A program made the position numbers and the translations under genes. The notes under the pieces were generated by a model that saw only the letters and a list, made by a program, of their open reading frames with translations, ran no database searches and was not told the DNA's origin. From the NCBI GenBank assembly GCA_027484885.1, contig JAIXSD010000681.1, positions 1 through 13,372 on the forward strand: DNA of 13,372 nucleotides, given 5' to 3'. The stretch is from Rubrivivax sp. (GTDB taxonomy: Bacteria > Pseudomonadota > Gammaproteobacteria > Burkholderiales > Burkholderiaceae_C). Positions within the stretch are counted from its first letter, which is position 1; every line of letters starts with the position of its first letter. This document shows positions 5,297 through 12,953 of the stretch, piece by piece.

Positions 5297-7737
5297 GCGG
5301 CCTTCGCAGACCCATCCGCGGGCGGCGCCCAGCGCTCCAGCGCCTGTTCCAGCGCCTGCAAACCAATCGGTTTGCTCAGGTGCGCATCGCAGCCCGCAGC
5401 CAGGCATTGCTCGACATCGCGGGCAAAGGCATTGGCCGTCAGGGCCAGGATGGGCAGGCGCGTGCGCGCCGTCTCGGCCTCGATGGCGCGCCAGCGCCGG
5501 GTCACCTCCAGGCCATCGAGCACCGGCATCTGCACATCCATCAACACCAGGTCGTAGATGCCTCGCTGCAGGCAGGCCAGGGCCTGCTCGCCATCGCCCG
5601 CCACCTCGATCGCATGGCCCAGCGGGGCCAGCATGGCCTCGATCACCAGCACATTGACCTCGTTGTCCTCGCACAGCAGCAGGCGCAAGGGCCGCAAGCG
5701 GCGCGGCGCCAGCGGGGCCGTGGCCATGGGTGCTGACAGCAGCTCGCCCGGGGCCGGGGCCGGCTGCGTGGGCAGCGGCAAGTTCAGATCGAAGCGGCTG
5801 CCCTGCCCCGGCACGCTGCTCAAGCTGAGCGACCCACCCATCATCTGCACCAGGCTGCGCGAGATGGCCAGGCCCAGACCGGTGCCGCCAAACTCGCGCG
5901 AGACGGTGGCATCGGCCTGGGTGTAGGGCTGGAAGATGCGCTCTTGCAGGGCCGGGGGGATGCCGATGCCGCTGTCCTGCACAGCCAGGCTCCAGCGCCC
6001 GGGCTCCAGGCGCCGCACCTCCAGGCGCACGCCGCCCTGGCGTGTGAACTTGATGGCATTGCTGAGCAGATTGGCCAGCACCTGGGCCAGGCGCTGGGCA
6101 TCGCCCCAGACCCAGGCTTCGACCTCGTCCGTGCAGCTGAGCGCCAGGCTAAGACCCCGCTCCTGGGCACGCGCCTGCTGAAGCTCGATCTGCTGGCGCA
6201 GCAAATCGCCGAGATGAAAGGCATGCGGCGCCAGGCTGAGCTTGCCGGCCTCGATCTTGGCGTTGTCGAGCAGATCGTTGATCAGGGCGAAGAGCTGCTG
6301 GCCCGCACCCTGGAAGACCTGCACATAACGGCGTTGCTCAGCGTTCATCTCGGTGCGGGCCAGGATCTCGGCCATGCCTAGCACCGCATTCATGGGCGTG
6401 CGGATCTCGTGGCTGACATGGGCCAGAAACTGGGTCTTGGCCTGGTTGGCCGCCTCGGCCACTTCGCGTGCGTGGCGCAGCTCGCGGTGGCGCAGGCTTT
6501 GCCAGCGCTGCTCGGCCAGGCCCGCCAGCATCAGCGCCAAAAACAGGGTGGCCAGAGGACCCAGCAGCGAGGGCAGCAAGAGCTGGCTCTGCACCAACCA
6601 GACCGCCAGGCCCAGCAGCAGGCTCAGGCTGAGCGCCGTGCTGCCCAGCAGCAGGCCCCAGCGCTGCTGCGCCTGCATGGCCCGCGAGCGCGCATGCAGC
6701 ACGCCCGGCATGGCGGCCAGCAGCAACAAGACCGCCGCCCAGGCCCAGCCCGCCGGCGCCAGCACCTGGCCGCGCGCCAGCAGGGCCGAGGCCGTGGCCA
6801 CAAAGGCCGAGCCGGAGAGGCGCCCCAACGGCGTGCTCACCGCATCCGCAAAATAAGCGCTGCTGCCAACAAAGACGGTGCGGCCGCGCAGGCTCTCACG
6901 CAGGCCCGGGTCTTCTTGCTGCCCCAGAGCAGCGCGCATCAGTCGGCCCCAGCTCAGCTCGGGCAAGCCCTCCAGGCGGCTGGGCAGCTTGAGCTGCACC
7001 CGCCCCTGGGCATCGAGCGGCCAGTGCTGCAGCGCCTGCAGCCGCGCAGGCTGCTCCTGCAGCAGCACCGCCAGCGGCAGCGCCGGCAAGACCTGACCCT
7101 GGTAGCGGTGCCAGAGCGGCTGGCGGCGCAGCAGACCATCGCTGTCCAGCGGCGAGGACACCAGGCCCACCCGGCCCAGCGCCGCCGGCGCCTCGCGCAG
7201 CAAGGGCGTGGCCGGCAGCATCAAGGCATTCCAGCTCAAGCTGGGCGTGCCAGACGGCGCCGCCGACCAGGCCAGACCTTGAAGCACGGCCTGCTCCTCG
7301 CTCGGCAGGGCCGAGGGTGCCGCCTCCAGCTGCGATCCAGCGGCAGCCAGCACCGAGGGCAGCCCCGAACGCAGAGCCTGTGCCAGCTCGGCATCGCCCT
7401 CGCGCTCACCCGAGAGCACCAGATTGATCACCACCCGGCGCGCGCCGGCCTGCTGCAGATAGTCCAGCAGCAAGGCATACACCGAGCGCGGATAGGGCCA
7501 ATCGCCCAAGGCCGGCTGCATCTCGCGCAGGGCGTCATCGTCAATGTCCAGCAGCGCCAGCTCGTCCACGCGCAGCGGCTGCGCGGTCAGGCGCAGCAGG
7601 CCGTCTTCCAGCGCCAGATCCAGCGGCCGCAAAGGGCCACTGCCCTGAGCCAACACGATCACGCACAGCGCCAGGGGCAAGGCCAGGCAGGACGGCCCCC
7701 AGCGCCGCCAGCCGCGCCCACGAACTTCTTCAGGCAT
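5287..7737 (-). CDS. CHASE2-domain hybrid sensor histidine kinase with C-terminal receiver
   Basis: The 816-residue inner-membrane kinase begins with one membrane segment (about 16-32). A periplasmic CHASE2 sensor region follows (about 33-325; note LALLDIDD, WPYPRSVYALLLDYL, GRTVFVGSSAY), then three closely packed membrane segments (about 329-348, 361-383, 388-407). This one-plus-three layout is typical of CHASE2 proteins. The cytoplasmic part has a HisKA domain with His443 in SHEIRTPMN. The ATPase domain has Asn560 in NLLSNAIKF, Asp588 in DSGIGIP and the lid FGGTGLGLA (616-624). The C-terminal receiver (about 684-803) has Asp691, phosphosite Asp734 (VLMDVQMP), Thr767 and Lys789. All catalytic residues are present, so it should autophosphorylate and pass phosphate to Asp734. 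No HPt domain follows. The ATG lies 3 nt after the stop of the LysM-FecR gene, so the pair is translationally linked. Confidence 0.94.
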   Translation of the reverse strand: MPEEVRGRGWRRWGPSCLALPLALCVIVLAQGSGPLRPLDLALEDGLLRLTAQPLRVDELALLDIDDDALREMQPALGDWPYPRSVYALLLDYLQQAGARRVVINLVLSGEREGDAELAQALRSGLPSVLAAAGSQLEAAPSALPSEEQAVLQGLAWSAAPSGTPSLSWNALMLPATPLLREAPAALGRVGLVSSPLDSDGLLRRQPLWHRYQGQVLPALPLAVLLQEQPARLQALQHWPLDAQGRVQLKLPSRLEGLPELSWGRLMRAALGQQEDPGLRESLRGRTVFVGSSAYFADAVSTPLGRLSGSAFVATASALLARGQVLAPAGWAWAAVLLLLAAMPGVLHARSRAMQAQQRWGLLLGSTALSLSLLLGLAVWLVQSQLLLPSLLGPLATLFLALMLAGLAEQRWQSLRHRELRHAREVAEAANQAKTQFLAHVSHEIRTPMNAVLGMAEILARTEMNAEQRRYVQVFQGAGQQLFALINDLLDNAKIEAGKLSLAPHAFHLGDLLRQQIELQQARAQERGLSLALSCTDEVEAWVWGDAQRLAQVLANLLSNAIKFTRQGGVRLEVRRLEPGRWSLAVQDSGIGIPPALQERIFQPYTQADATVSREFGGTGLGLAISRSLVQMMGGSLSLSSVPGQGSRFDLNLPLPTQPAPAPGELLSAPMATAPLAPRRLRPLRLLLCEDNEVNVLVIEAMLAPLGHAIEVAGDGEQALACLQRGIYDLVLMDVQMPVLDGLEVTRRWRAIEAETARTRLPILALTANAFARDVEQCLAAGCDAHLSKPIGLQALEQALERWAPPADGSAKAAQS

Positions 7738-7740
7738 CGA

Positions 7741-9420
7741 TCACAGCCCCAGCAAGAGCAGCGGCAGCAGCCAGAGCCAACGCGGGTACGGCACCTCGAT
7801 CTCCTGCACCTGGCCGTAGGGGCCGGGCTGGCCCAGCTCGTCCAGGCCGCGCACACGCAGGAAATAGCGGCCGGGCCCGGGGCGCGGAAGGCTCAGGCCC
7901 GGGGTTTCGCTGCTGAAGTTCTGCAGCCCCTGACTGAAGGCCGCATCCTGCGCCCATTGCAACTCATAACGCGCCACACCGGCGGACGCGCGCCAGCGCA
8001 GGTTCAGCTGCTCGCTGGCCACTTCCGCTTCGGCCGGCTCCGGGCTGGGCGGCAACGGCCGCAGCTCGAAGGCCTGGCCGTCGCCGAAGGGGCCGCGCGC
8101 CTCACCCTGCAGCGAAGCCAGGCGCCAGTGGTAGCGGCCATGGGGCAGCCGGGCGCTGTGGCTGATGTCGGTGATGCCGACCTGATCGAGCTGCAGATCG
8201 CGGAACTCGGCGTCGCGCGCGACCTGCAGGCGGTAGGCCTGGGCGGCGCTGTTGCGCGTCCAGCGGAACTCCACCTGTTCACCGTAGAGCCGGGCATCGG
8301 CGACTGGCGCCTGGCTGAACGGCGGCTCAGGCCGGGCCTGGATCTGCAGCAGGCGGTCACTGGCCAGGCCCTCCAGGCCCAGCGCATCGATGGCGCGCAG
8401 GCGCAGACGATAGCGACCGTCGGGGGGCAAGTCCTCCCAGCTCAGCTCGGGCTCGCTGCCGCGGTGATCGAGCAGCAGGCGGCTGAAATCGCCCTCGGCA
8501 AACAGCTGCGCTCGGTAGGCACGCGCGCCCGGGTGCGGCGCCCAGCGCAGGCGCAGCGGCAGGCGCTCCACCACGGCCAGCTCGGCCGGCAAGGCCGGCG
8601 CGCTCAGCAGGGGCGCGGCCTGCGGCCGGCCTCGCCCTTCGGCCACCATGCCCATGCCAGCCGGCACGGCCAAAGAAGCATGGCCGCCGCTGTCGGCCGC
8701 CACCCGGCCTTCCAGCACCTCCATGCGTGCCGACTCGGCCTGCAGGTGCACGCGGAACTCGGTGCCGCGCACACCCAGGTTCACATGCGGGGTACGGATC
8801 TCGTAGTGCGGCACCCGGCCGCCGCTGGGCGTGACCTGACTGTCGGCGCCCCCCTCGTACAGACGCAGTTGCACCGCGGGAATGGCGCTGCGACCGTAGA
8901 CCAACAACTGCTCCAGACTGAGGTCACTGAGCGGCGGGATCAGGAGGCGTGAGCCATCGACAAAGCGCAAGGTCGCCGAGGACTGGGCCGCGCTGCGCAG
9001 GCGGTCCCCGCTGCGCAGCTCCTGCCCGGCCGCCAGGCGCTGCTCGGCCTGGCCGCTGCGCTGCAGGCTGACCTGCCCCTGCACAAACACCGTCTGGGCC
9101 ACACTGGCCTCGCGGCTGAGCCAGGCCAAGGGCATGCGCAAGACGCCACCCGGCGGCAGGCGCAAGGGATCGGCCACGCGATTGAGGCGCTGCACATCGC
9201 GCCAGTGGCGGCCGGGCTGCAAATAGCGCTCGGTCAGGCCGATCAAGGTGTCGCCGGGCTGAATGATGTAGCGCCAGTCGCTGTCAACCTCCGCGGGCGA
9301 TGAGGTCGCTACCGCAACATCGCCCGCCAGCACGGGCGCGGCGGCCGGGGCCAAAAAGCCAAAGGCCAAGGCTGCGGCAACCTGACGGAGGCGGCCCCTG
9401 CATTGGATGGTGTCTTGCAT
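7741..9420 (-). CDS. Secreted LysM-FecR protein with three fibronectin-like modules and hydrophobic C-terminus
   Basis: The 559-residue product has a signal peptide (basic CRGRLR, hydrophobic core, likely cleavage near VLA-GD at 32). A LysM domain follows (about 50-98, YIIQPGDTLIGL...NRV) that should bind peptidoglycan. Next is a FecR domain (about 108-242, with GDRLRSA, TLRFVDGSRL and the hallmark TPHVNLGVRGTEFRV). Three repeated beta-sandwich modules start near Trp293, Trp387 and Trp476; each has a xYRLQxAxDxxF-like core and ends in GRYxxRLR. The protein ends in YPRWLWLLPLLLLGL, a hydrophobic tail with no residues beyond it, possibly a membrane anchor. ATG 9420 is preceded by GGAGAAGG, a good ribosome site. 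The downstream CHASE2 kinase starts 3 nt after its stop, so this protein may present a cell-wall signal to that kinase (inference). FecR usually works with a FecI sigma factor; none is here. Confidence 0.92.
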   Translation of the reverse strand: MQDTIQCRGRLRQVAAALAFGFLAPAAAPVLAGDVAVATSSPAEVDSDWRYIIQPGDTLIGLTERYLQPGRHWRDVQRLNRVADPLRLPPGGVLRMPLAWLSREASVAQTVFVQGQVSLQRSGQAEQRLAAGQELRSGDRLRSAAQSSATLRFVDGSRLLIPPLSDLSLEQLLVYGRSAIPAVQLRLYEGGADSQVTPSGGRVPHYEIRTPHVNLGVRGTEFRVHLQAESARMEVLEGRVAADSGGHASLAVPAGMGMVAEGRGRPQAAPLLSAPALPAELAVVERLPLRLRWAPHPGARAYRAQLFAEGDFSRLLLDHRGSEPELSWEDLPPDGRYRLRLRAIDALGLEGLASDRLLQIQARPEPPFSQAPVADARLYGEQVEFRWTRNSAAQAYRLQVARDAEFRDLQLDQVGITDISHSARLPHGRYHWRLASLQGEARGPFGDGQAFELRPLPPSPEPAEAEVASEQLNLRWRASAGVARYELQWAQDAAFSQGLQNFSSETPGLSLPRPGPGRYFLRVRGLDELGQPGPYGQVQEIEVPYPRWLWLLPLLLLGL

Positions 9421-9596
9421 GCGCCTTCTCCCTGGCCCTGACGGCCATCAGCGTCCTTGTTGGCGGCATGGTAGCCAAAAAAGAGGGGCAGGCTGGACAG
9501 GAAAGGCCCGGTGGCGGCTCGGCCAAAGCCGGCCCAAGGCGTACCAGAGTGGGACGGCCGGCGCGCGGCTGGGCCGAATAGCTGGGCCCAGAACGC

Positions 9597-9626
9597 AAAA
9601 AGCCCATCGCGAGCGCGACGGGCTTT
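9597..9626 (-). terminator. Intrinsic terminator after tRNA-Thr
   Basis: On the minus strand a stem AAAGCCC/GGGCTTT (9620-9626 with 9599-9605) is extended inward by GTCGCG/CGCGAT pairing to a tiny loop and is followed by TTTTT. It lies about 33 nt past the tRNA-Thr 3' end and should end that transcript before the LysM-FecR gene. The remaining 9421-9596 shows only the LysM-FecR ribosome site and two GGCCCAGC copies; I find no convincing promoter there. Confidence 0.82.
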
Positions 9627-9659
9627 GAAAGCAAGGCCATTGAAAGCCAAGGCGTTGAA

Positions 9660-9734
<75 letters not shown>

Positions 9735-9776
9735 AGTTGGATCGACTCCAGCTGCATCCGACCCAAGCCGGGCCGG

Positions 9777-9807
9777 AAAAACAAAAGCCCACCGAGTCGA
9801 TGGGCTT
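9777..9807 (-). terminator. Intrinsic terminator after tRNA-Phe
   Basis: On the minus strand AAGCCCA and TGGGCTT form a 7-bp stem around a 9-nt loop, followed by a T-rich tail (TTTTGTTTTT overlapping the stem end). It begins about 13 nt after the tRNA-Phe CCA, between the two tRNA genes, so tRNA-Thr needs either readthrough or its own promoter. Its sequence resembles the terminator behind tRNA-Thr. Confidence 0.85.
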
Positions 9808-9819
9808 GTGTCTGGTATT

Positions 9820-9895
9820 TGGTGGCCTGGGGCGGAATCGAACCACCGACACGCGGATTTTCAATCCGCTGCTCTACCAACTGAGCTACCAGGCC
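9820..9895 (-). tRNA. tRNA-Phe (anticodon GAA)
   Basis: The minus strand gives a 76-nt cloverleaf: acceptor GGCCTGG with CCAGGCC, discriminator A and encoded CCA (9820-9822). The D arm includes TAGCTCAGTTGGTAGAGCA. The anticodon stem GCGGA/TCCGC surrounds loop TTGAAAA, giving anticodon GAA for phenylalanine. The T loop GTTCGATTC is canonical. Confidence 0.98.
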
Positions 9896-9912
9896 GCTGT
9901 CTTTTCGACTGC

Positions 9913-9962
9913 GTCTTCGCTGGCTTGCTGCGCTTCGAAAAGCTCTTCAAATCAGCGAAGAC
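9913..9962. repeat. 10-bp perfect inverted repeat with 30-nt loop between ntrX and tRNA-Phe
   Basis: GTCTTCGCTG (9913-9922) is exactly complementary to CAGCGAAGAC (9953-9962). It lies between the ntrX stop and tRNA-Phe. It has no T-run in either direction, so it is not a classic intrinsic terminator. If the extended -10 box just upstream is real, the repeat forms the 5' leader of the tRNA transcript. Confidence 0.7.
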
Positions 9963-9966
9963 CACG

Positions 9967-9975
9967 ACTATAGCA
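9967..9975 (-). promoter_or_regulatory. Extended -10 promoter element, likely for tRNA-Phe
   Basis: Minus-strand TGCTATAGT is an extended -10 element (TGn followed by TATAGT at 9972-9967), immediately past the ntrX stop codon at 9978-9976. No good -35 is seen, which the TG extension can compensate for. A start about 7 nt downstream would give a leader of roughly 65 nt before tRNA-Phe. The GC-rich bases after the -10 fit a stable-RNA promoter under stringent control (inference). Confidence 0.5.
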
Positions 9976-10677
9976 CTAAATTCCAGCTCCGCGCTTATTT
10001 CTGCTGAGGTCCACCCCTAATTGTTTTAATTTTCTGTAGAGGTGGGTGCGTTCGAGGCCGGTTTTCTCGGCCACGCGGGTCATGGAGCCGTTCTCCTTGG
10101 CCAGATGGAACTCGAAATAGCTCTTCTCAAAAGCATCGCGGGCTTCGCGCAGCGGGCGGTCGAGTTCGAAGCTCTGCTCCGACGCCAGGCCGGCAGCCGG
10201 CAGGCTGCTCTGCGGCATGACGCTGTGGCTGCTGGGCGGCACGTACTGCGGCGTCAGCTCATTGCTGCGGCTGTAGCTGCTGGGCAGGCCCACGGCCGGC
10301 GCGGGGCGCGGTGCGGCCTTGACCAGCGATTGCTCAACGGCCCGCAGCAGCTTCTGCAGCGTGATCGGCTTTTCCAGAAAGGCGATGGCGCCGAACTTGG
10401 TGGCTTCGACGGCGGTGTCGATGGTGCCGTGGCCGCTCATCATGATGACGGGCATGGTCAGCAGGCCGGCGCCGCCCCATTCCTTGAGCAAGGTGATGCC
10501 GTCAACGTCGGGCATCCAGATGTCCAGCAGCACCAGGTCCGGGCGCATGCGCTCGCGCACGGCGCGCGCTTGCGCGGCGTTTTCCGCCAATTCGATCGTG
10601 TGACCCTCGTCACTGAGGATTTCAGAGAGCAGGGCGCGTATGCCCAGCTCGTCGTCGACTACAAGAATTGTTGCCAT
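9976..10677 (-). CDS. ntrX: Short NtrX-like response regulator: receiver plus Fis-type HTH, no AAA+ domain
   Basis: The 233-residue regulator has an N-terminal receiver (1-118) with Asp8-Asp9, phosphosite Asp52 (LVLLDIWMP), Ser81 (IMMSGHG) and Lys103 (FLEKPI), all intact. A Pro/Ser-rich linker (about 121-170) follows, then a C-terminal Fis-type helix-turn-helix (about 175-222, MTRVAEKTGLERTHLYRKLKQL). The sequence is most like NtrX, but the central sigma-54-activating AAA+ ATPase of about 240 residues is absent, with no GExGxGKE or GAFTGA motif. It therefore cannot be a classical sigma-54 activator and probably binds DNA as a simple regulator. AGGA precedes the ATG, which lies 11 nt after the ntrY stop, so it is co-expressed with its presumed kinase. 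The stop codon abuts a likely tRNA promoter. Confidence 0.92.
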   Translation of the reverse strand: MATILVVDDELGIRALLSEILSDEGHTIELAENAAQARAVRERMRPDLVLLDIWMPDVDGITLLKEWGGAGLLTMPVIMMSGHGTIDTAVEATKFGAIAFLEKPITLQKLLRAVEQSLVKAAPRPAPAVGLPSSYSRSNELTPQYVPPSSHSVMPQSSLPAAGLASEQSFELDRPLREARDAFEKSYFEFHLAKENGSMTRVAEKTGLERTHLYRKLKQLGVDLSRNKRGAGI

Positions 10678-10688
10678 GGAGTCCTAGT

Positions 10689-12953
10689 TCAATGGGGCTT
10701 TTCAGCAGAGCCCGCATCGGCTGCTGCAGTCGCGAGTTTTGAAAATGATAACGAAACTTGCGCCCCGGTCACCGCTTGCGCCTCGTCGCCCTGCTCATGC
10801 TGGTTGCTGACGCGAATGCGCGCCCCGTGTTCATCCGCGATCTTTTTGACCACGGCCAGCCCCAGGCCGGTGCCCTTGGACTTGGTGGTCACATAGGGTT
10901 CGAAGGCACGCTTGAGCACTTTCTCAGCAAAGCCTGGGCCGTTGTCGGTGATCTGCAGGCGCAGGGAGCGGGGCTCGCCGGCCTCGGTGAAGGCCTGCTG
11001 CGTGCGCACCAGCACCAAGCCACCCGCCTGCTCCTGCACGGCGTCGAGCGCATTCTGTACCAAATTGTGGATGACCTGACGCAGCTGGGTCGGGTCGCCG
11101 AGGATGCGGCTGGCATCGGGCGCCAGTTCGGCGCGCAAGCGACCTTGCTCCTGGGCCTCGGCATAGAGGGTGAGCACCTCGGCCACCAGGGCGTTCAGGT
11201 CCAGGGCCTTGAGCTGGGCCGAGGGCAGGCGGGCGTAGTCGCGGAACTCGTTGACCAGCTGCTTCATGGACTGCACCTGGTTGACGATGGTGGCGACAGA
11301 GCGCACCAGCATGGCTTGATCGTTGCCTTCGAGCTTGGCCTCCAGCTTGTGCTGCAGGCGCTCGGCGGAGAGCTGGATGGGGGTCAAGGGGTTCTTGATC
11401 TCATGGGCCAGGCGCCGCGCCACCTCACTCCAGGCGGCCGAGCGCTGGGCCGAGACCACCTCGGAGATGTCGTCAAACACCATCAGCCGAGCGCCCTGGG
11501 GCAGCGGCGCGCCGCGCACCAGCAGGGTCAGCACGTCCTGGCTGGCATCGAGCTGCAGTTCAAACGCGTCCTGCCAGTGATCGCGCTCGCCGCTCTCGGG
11601 GTTGTACTGCTCAAAACGCTGCCAGACCGCCTCGGCAAAGGCCTCGAGATGCGGCACCTCGCCCAGCGGCCGGCCCTGGTAGACCGACAGCGGCAGGCGC
11701 AGGATGCGGGTGGCGCCGGGGTTGACGGTGTCGATGCGGCGCTCGGCGTCGAACACGATCACACCCGCGGTCAGGTTGTCGAGGATGGTTTGCAAATGGG
11801 TGCGCGCACTTTCCAGCTGCGCCACGCTGCGCTCGACCATGGCGCGCGCCTCGGAGAGCTGCTCGGTCATGTCGGCAAAGGAGCGGGTCAGGCCGCCCAG
11901 CTCGTCGCGCGAGCTCAGCATCGGTTTGCGGCTGAGGTCACCCTGGGCCACCTGGCGCACACCATCGGCCAGCAGCAGCAAGGGCCGTGCGAGCTGGTTG
12001 CCAAAGGCCACGGCGATCAGCACCGCCGCAAACACTGCCAGCACCAGCACCAGGGTCAGGGTGCCAAGGTACATGCGGCGCAGGCCGTCGCGCTCGAGCG
12101 CACGCTGCTGGTACTCGCTGCTGGCGTTCTGCACCGCCAGGGCATTGGCCAGCACCGGGGCAGGCACGCGCTGCACCACCATCAGAAAACGCTCGGTCGA
12201 GCTGACCAGACCCAGGCGCAGATCGACATTGGGCAGCTGGGCGATGGCGCGGATGCGGGCCTGGCCTTGCAGGGCCAGGGCCTCGTCCTCCAGGCCTTCG
12301 AGGTGGCTGATGACCCGGGCATTGCGGGCCTGGCGCAACAGCGAATCGGCCGGGCGGTCGGTGACCAGGGAACTGGTGTCGCCGCCGACCGAGAGCAGGA
12401 TCTGCCCGTTGCTGGCCACCAGGGCCACGGTGCGGGCGCTGAGCTGCTCGCGCAGCCGCTCCAGCACCAGGGGCTGGGGCAGGCTGCCGGCCTCGCCCAG
12501 GCGCTCGGCGGCGTCGAGGGTGCGGTTGCCGAGGTCATTGACCAGGCCGTCCAGCGTGCCGCGCCCCAGGTTCAGGCCCGCCTCCAGGGCCGAGGCCAGG
12601 CGCACATCGAACCAGCTGTCGATGCTGCGATTGACGAACTGGTACGACACGCCGTAGATCAACAGGCCGGGCACCATGCCCACCAGGGCAAAGATGCCGG
12701 CCAGCTTCATCAGCAGCCGGCTTCCGAATTTGCCGCTGCGCACCCGCAGGAACAAGCGCCCGGCCGCGCCCACGATCACCAGCAGCAACAGGCCAGCCAC
12801 GCAGGCATTGAGCCAGAACAGCCACTCGTAGTGGCGATCAAAAAAGCCGCGTTGGCTGGTGGCGCCGATGGACAGCAAGAAGGCGAGAACGCCACAAATG
12901 CCCGTGATGATCACCAGGGCGATGATCCAGGCCCAACGCGCCTTTTTGCTCAT
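10689..12953 (-). CDS. ntrY: NtrY-like sensor histidine kinase
   Basis: The 754-residue membrane kinase has three N-terminal membrane segments (about 7-29, 45-66, 83-104), an extracytoplasmic sensor region (about 105-294) and a fourth segment (about 295-317). A HAMP domain (about 318-370) and a PAS domain (about 382-500, LTAGVIVFDAERRIDTVNPGA) follow. The HisKA domain has His517 in RRLAHEIKNPLTPIQLSAE. The ATPase domain has Asn634 (NLVQNALDAV), Asp670 (ITDNGPGF) and the KGTGLGLAVV lid. This is the full NtrY architecture and all catalytic residues are present. NtrYX systems respond to nitrogen, redox or envelope conditions in different proteobacteria, so the signal here is unknown. Its ATG overlaps the stop of the DUF4390 gene (ATGA), showing translational coupling, and ntrX follows directly. 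Confidence 0.95.
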   Translation of the reverse strand: MSKKARWAWIIALVIITGICGVLAFLLSIGATSQRGFFDRHYEWLFWLNACVAGLLLLVIVGAAGRLFLRVRSGKFGSRLLMKLAGIFALVGMVPGLLIYGVSYQFVNRSIDSWFDVRLASALEAGLNLGRGTLDGLVNDLGNRTLDAAERLGEAGSLPQPLVLERLREQLSARTVALVASNGQILLSVGGDTSSLVTDRPADSLLRQARNARVISHLEGLEDEALALQGQARIRAIAQLPNVDLRLGLVSSTERFLMVVQRVPAPVLANALAVQNASSEYQQRALERDGLRRMYLGTLTLVLVLAVFAAVLIAVAFGNQLARPLLLLADGVRQVAQGDLSRKPMLSSRDELGGLTRSFADMTEQLSEARAMVERSVAQLESARTHLQTILDNLTAGVIVFDAERRIDTVNPGATRILRLPLSVYQGRPLGEVPHLEAFAEAVWQRFEQYNPESGERDHWQDAFELQLDASQDVLTLLVRGAPLPQGARLMVFDDISEVVSAQRSAAWSEVARRLAHEIKNPLTPIQLSAERLQHKLEAKLEGNDQAMLVRSVATIVNQVQSMKQLVNEFRDYARLPSAQLKALDLNALVAEVLTLYAEAQEQGRLRAELAPDASRILGDPTQLRQVIHNLVQNALDAVQEQAGGLVLVRTQQAFTEAGEPRSLRLQITDNGPGFAEKVLKRAFEPYVTTKSKGTGLGLAVVKKIADEHGARIRVSNQHEQGDEAQAVTGAQVSLSFSKLATAAADAGSAEKPH

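Noticed and set aside
3605..5674. 689-codon minus-strand open frame
   Set aside because: It is antisense to the receiver-TPR gene and overlaps the end of the CHASE2 kinase in another frame. No recognisable motif.
6409..8952. 847-codon plus-strand open frame
   Set aside because: It is antisense to the CHASE2 kinase and LysM-FecR genes, both with clear domains. The product is Gln/Arg/Ala-rich and repetitive in composition only.
9421..9596. Small gene between the LysM-FecR gene and tRNA-Thr
   Set aside because: Short frames on both strands lack ribosome sites and recognisable motifs. The stretch is best read as a 5' untranslated and intergenic region.
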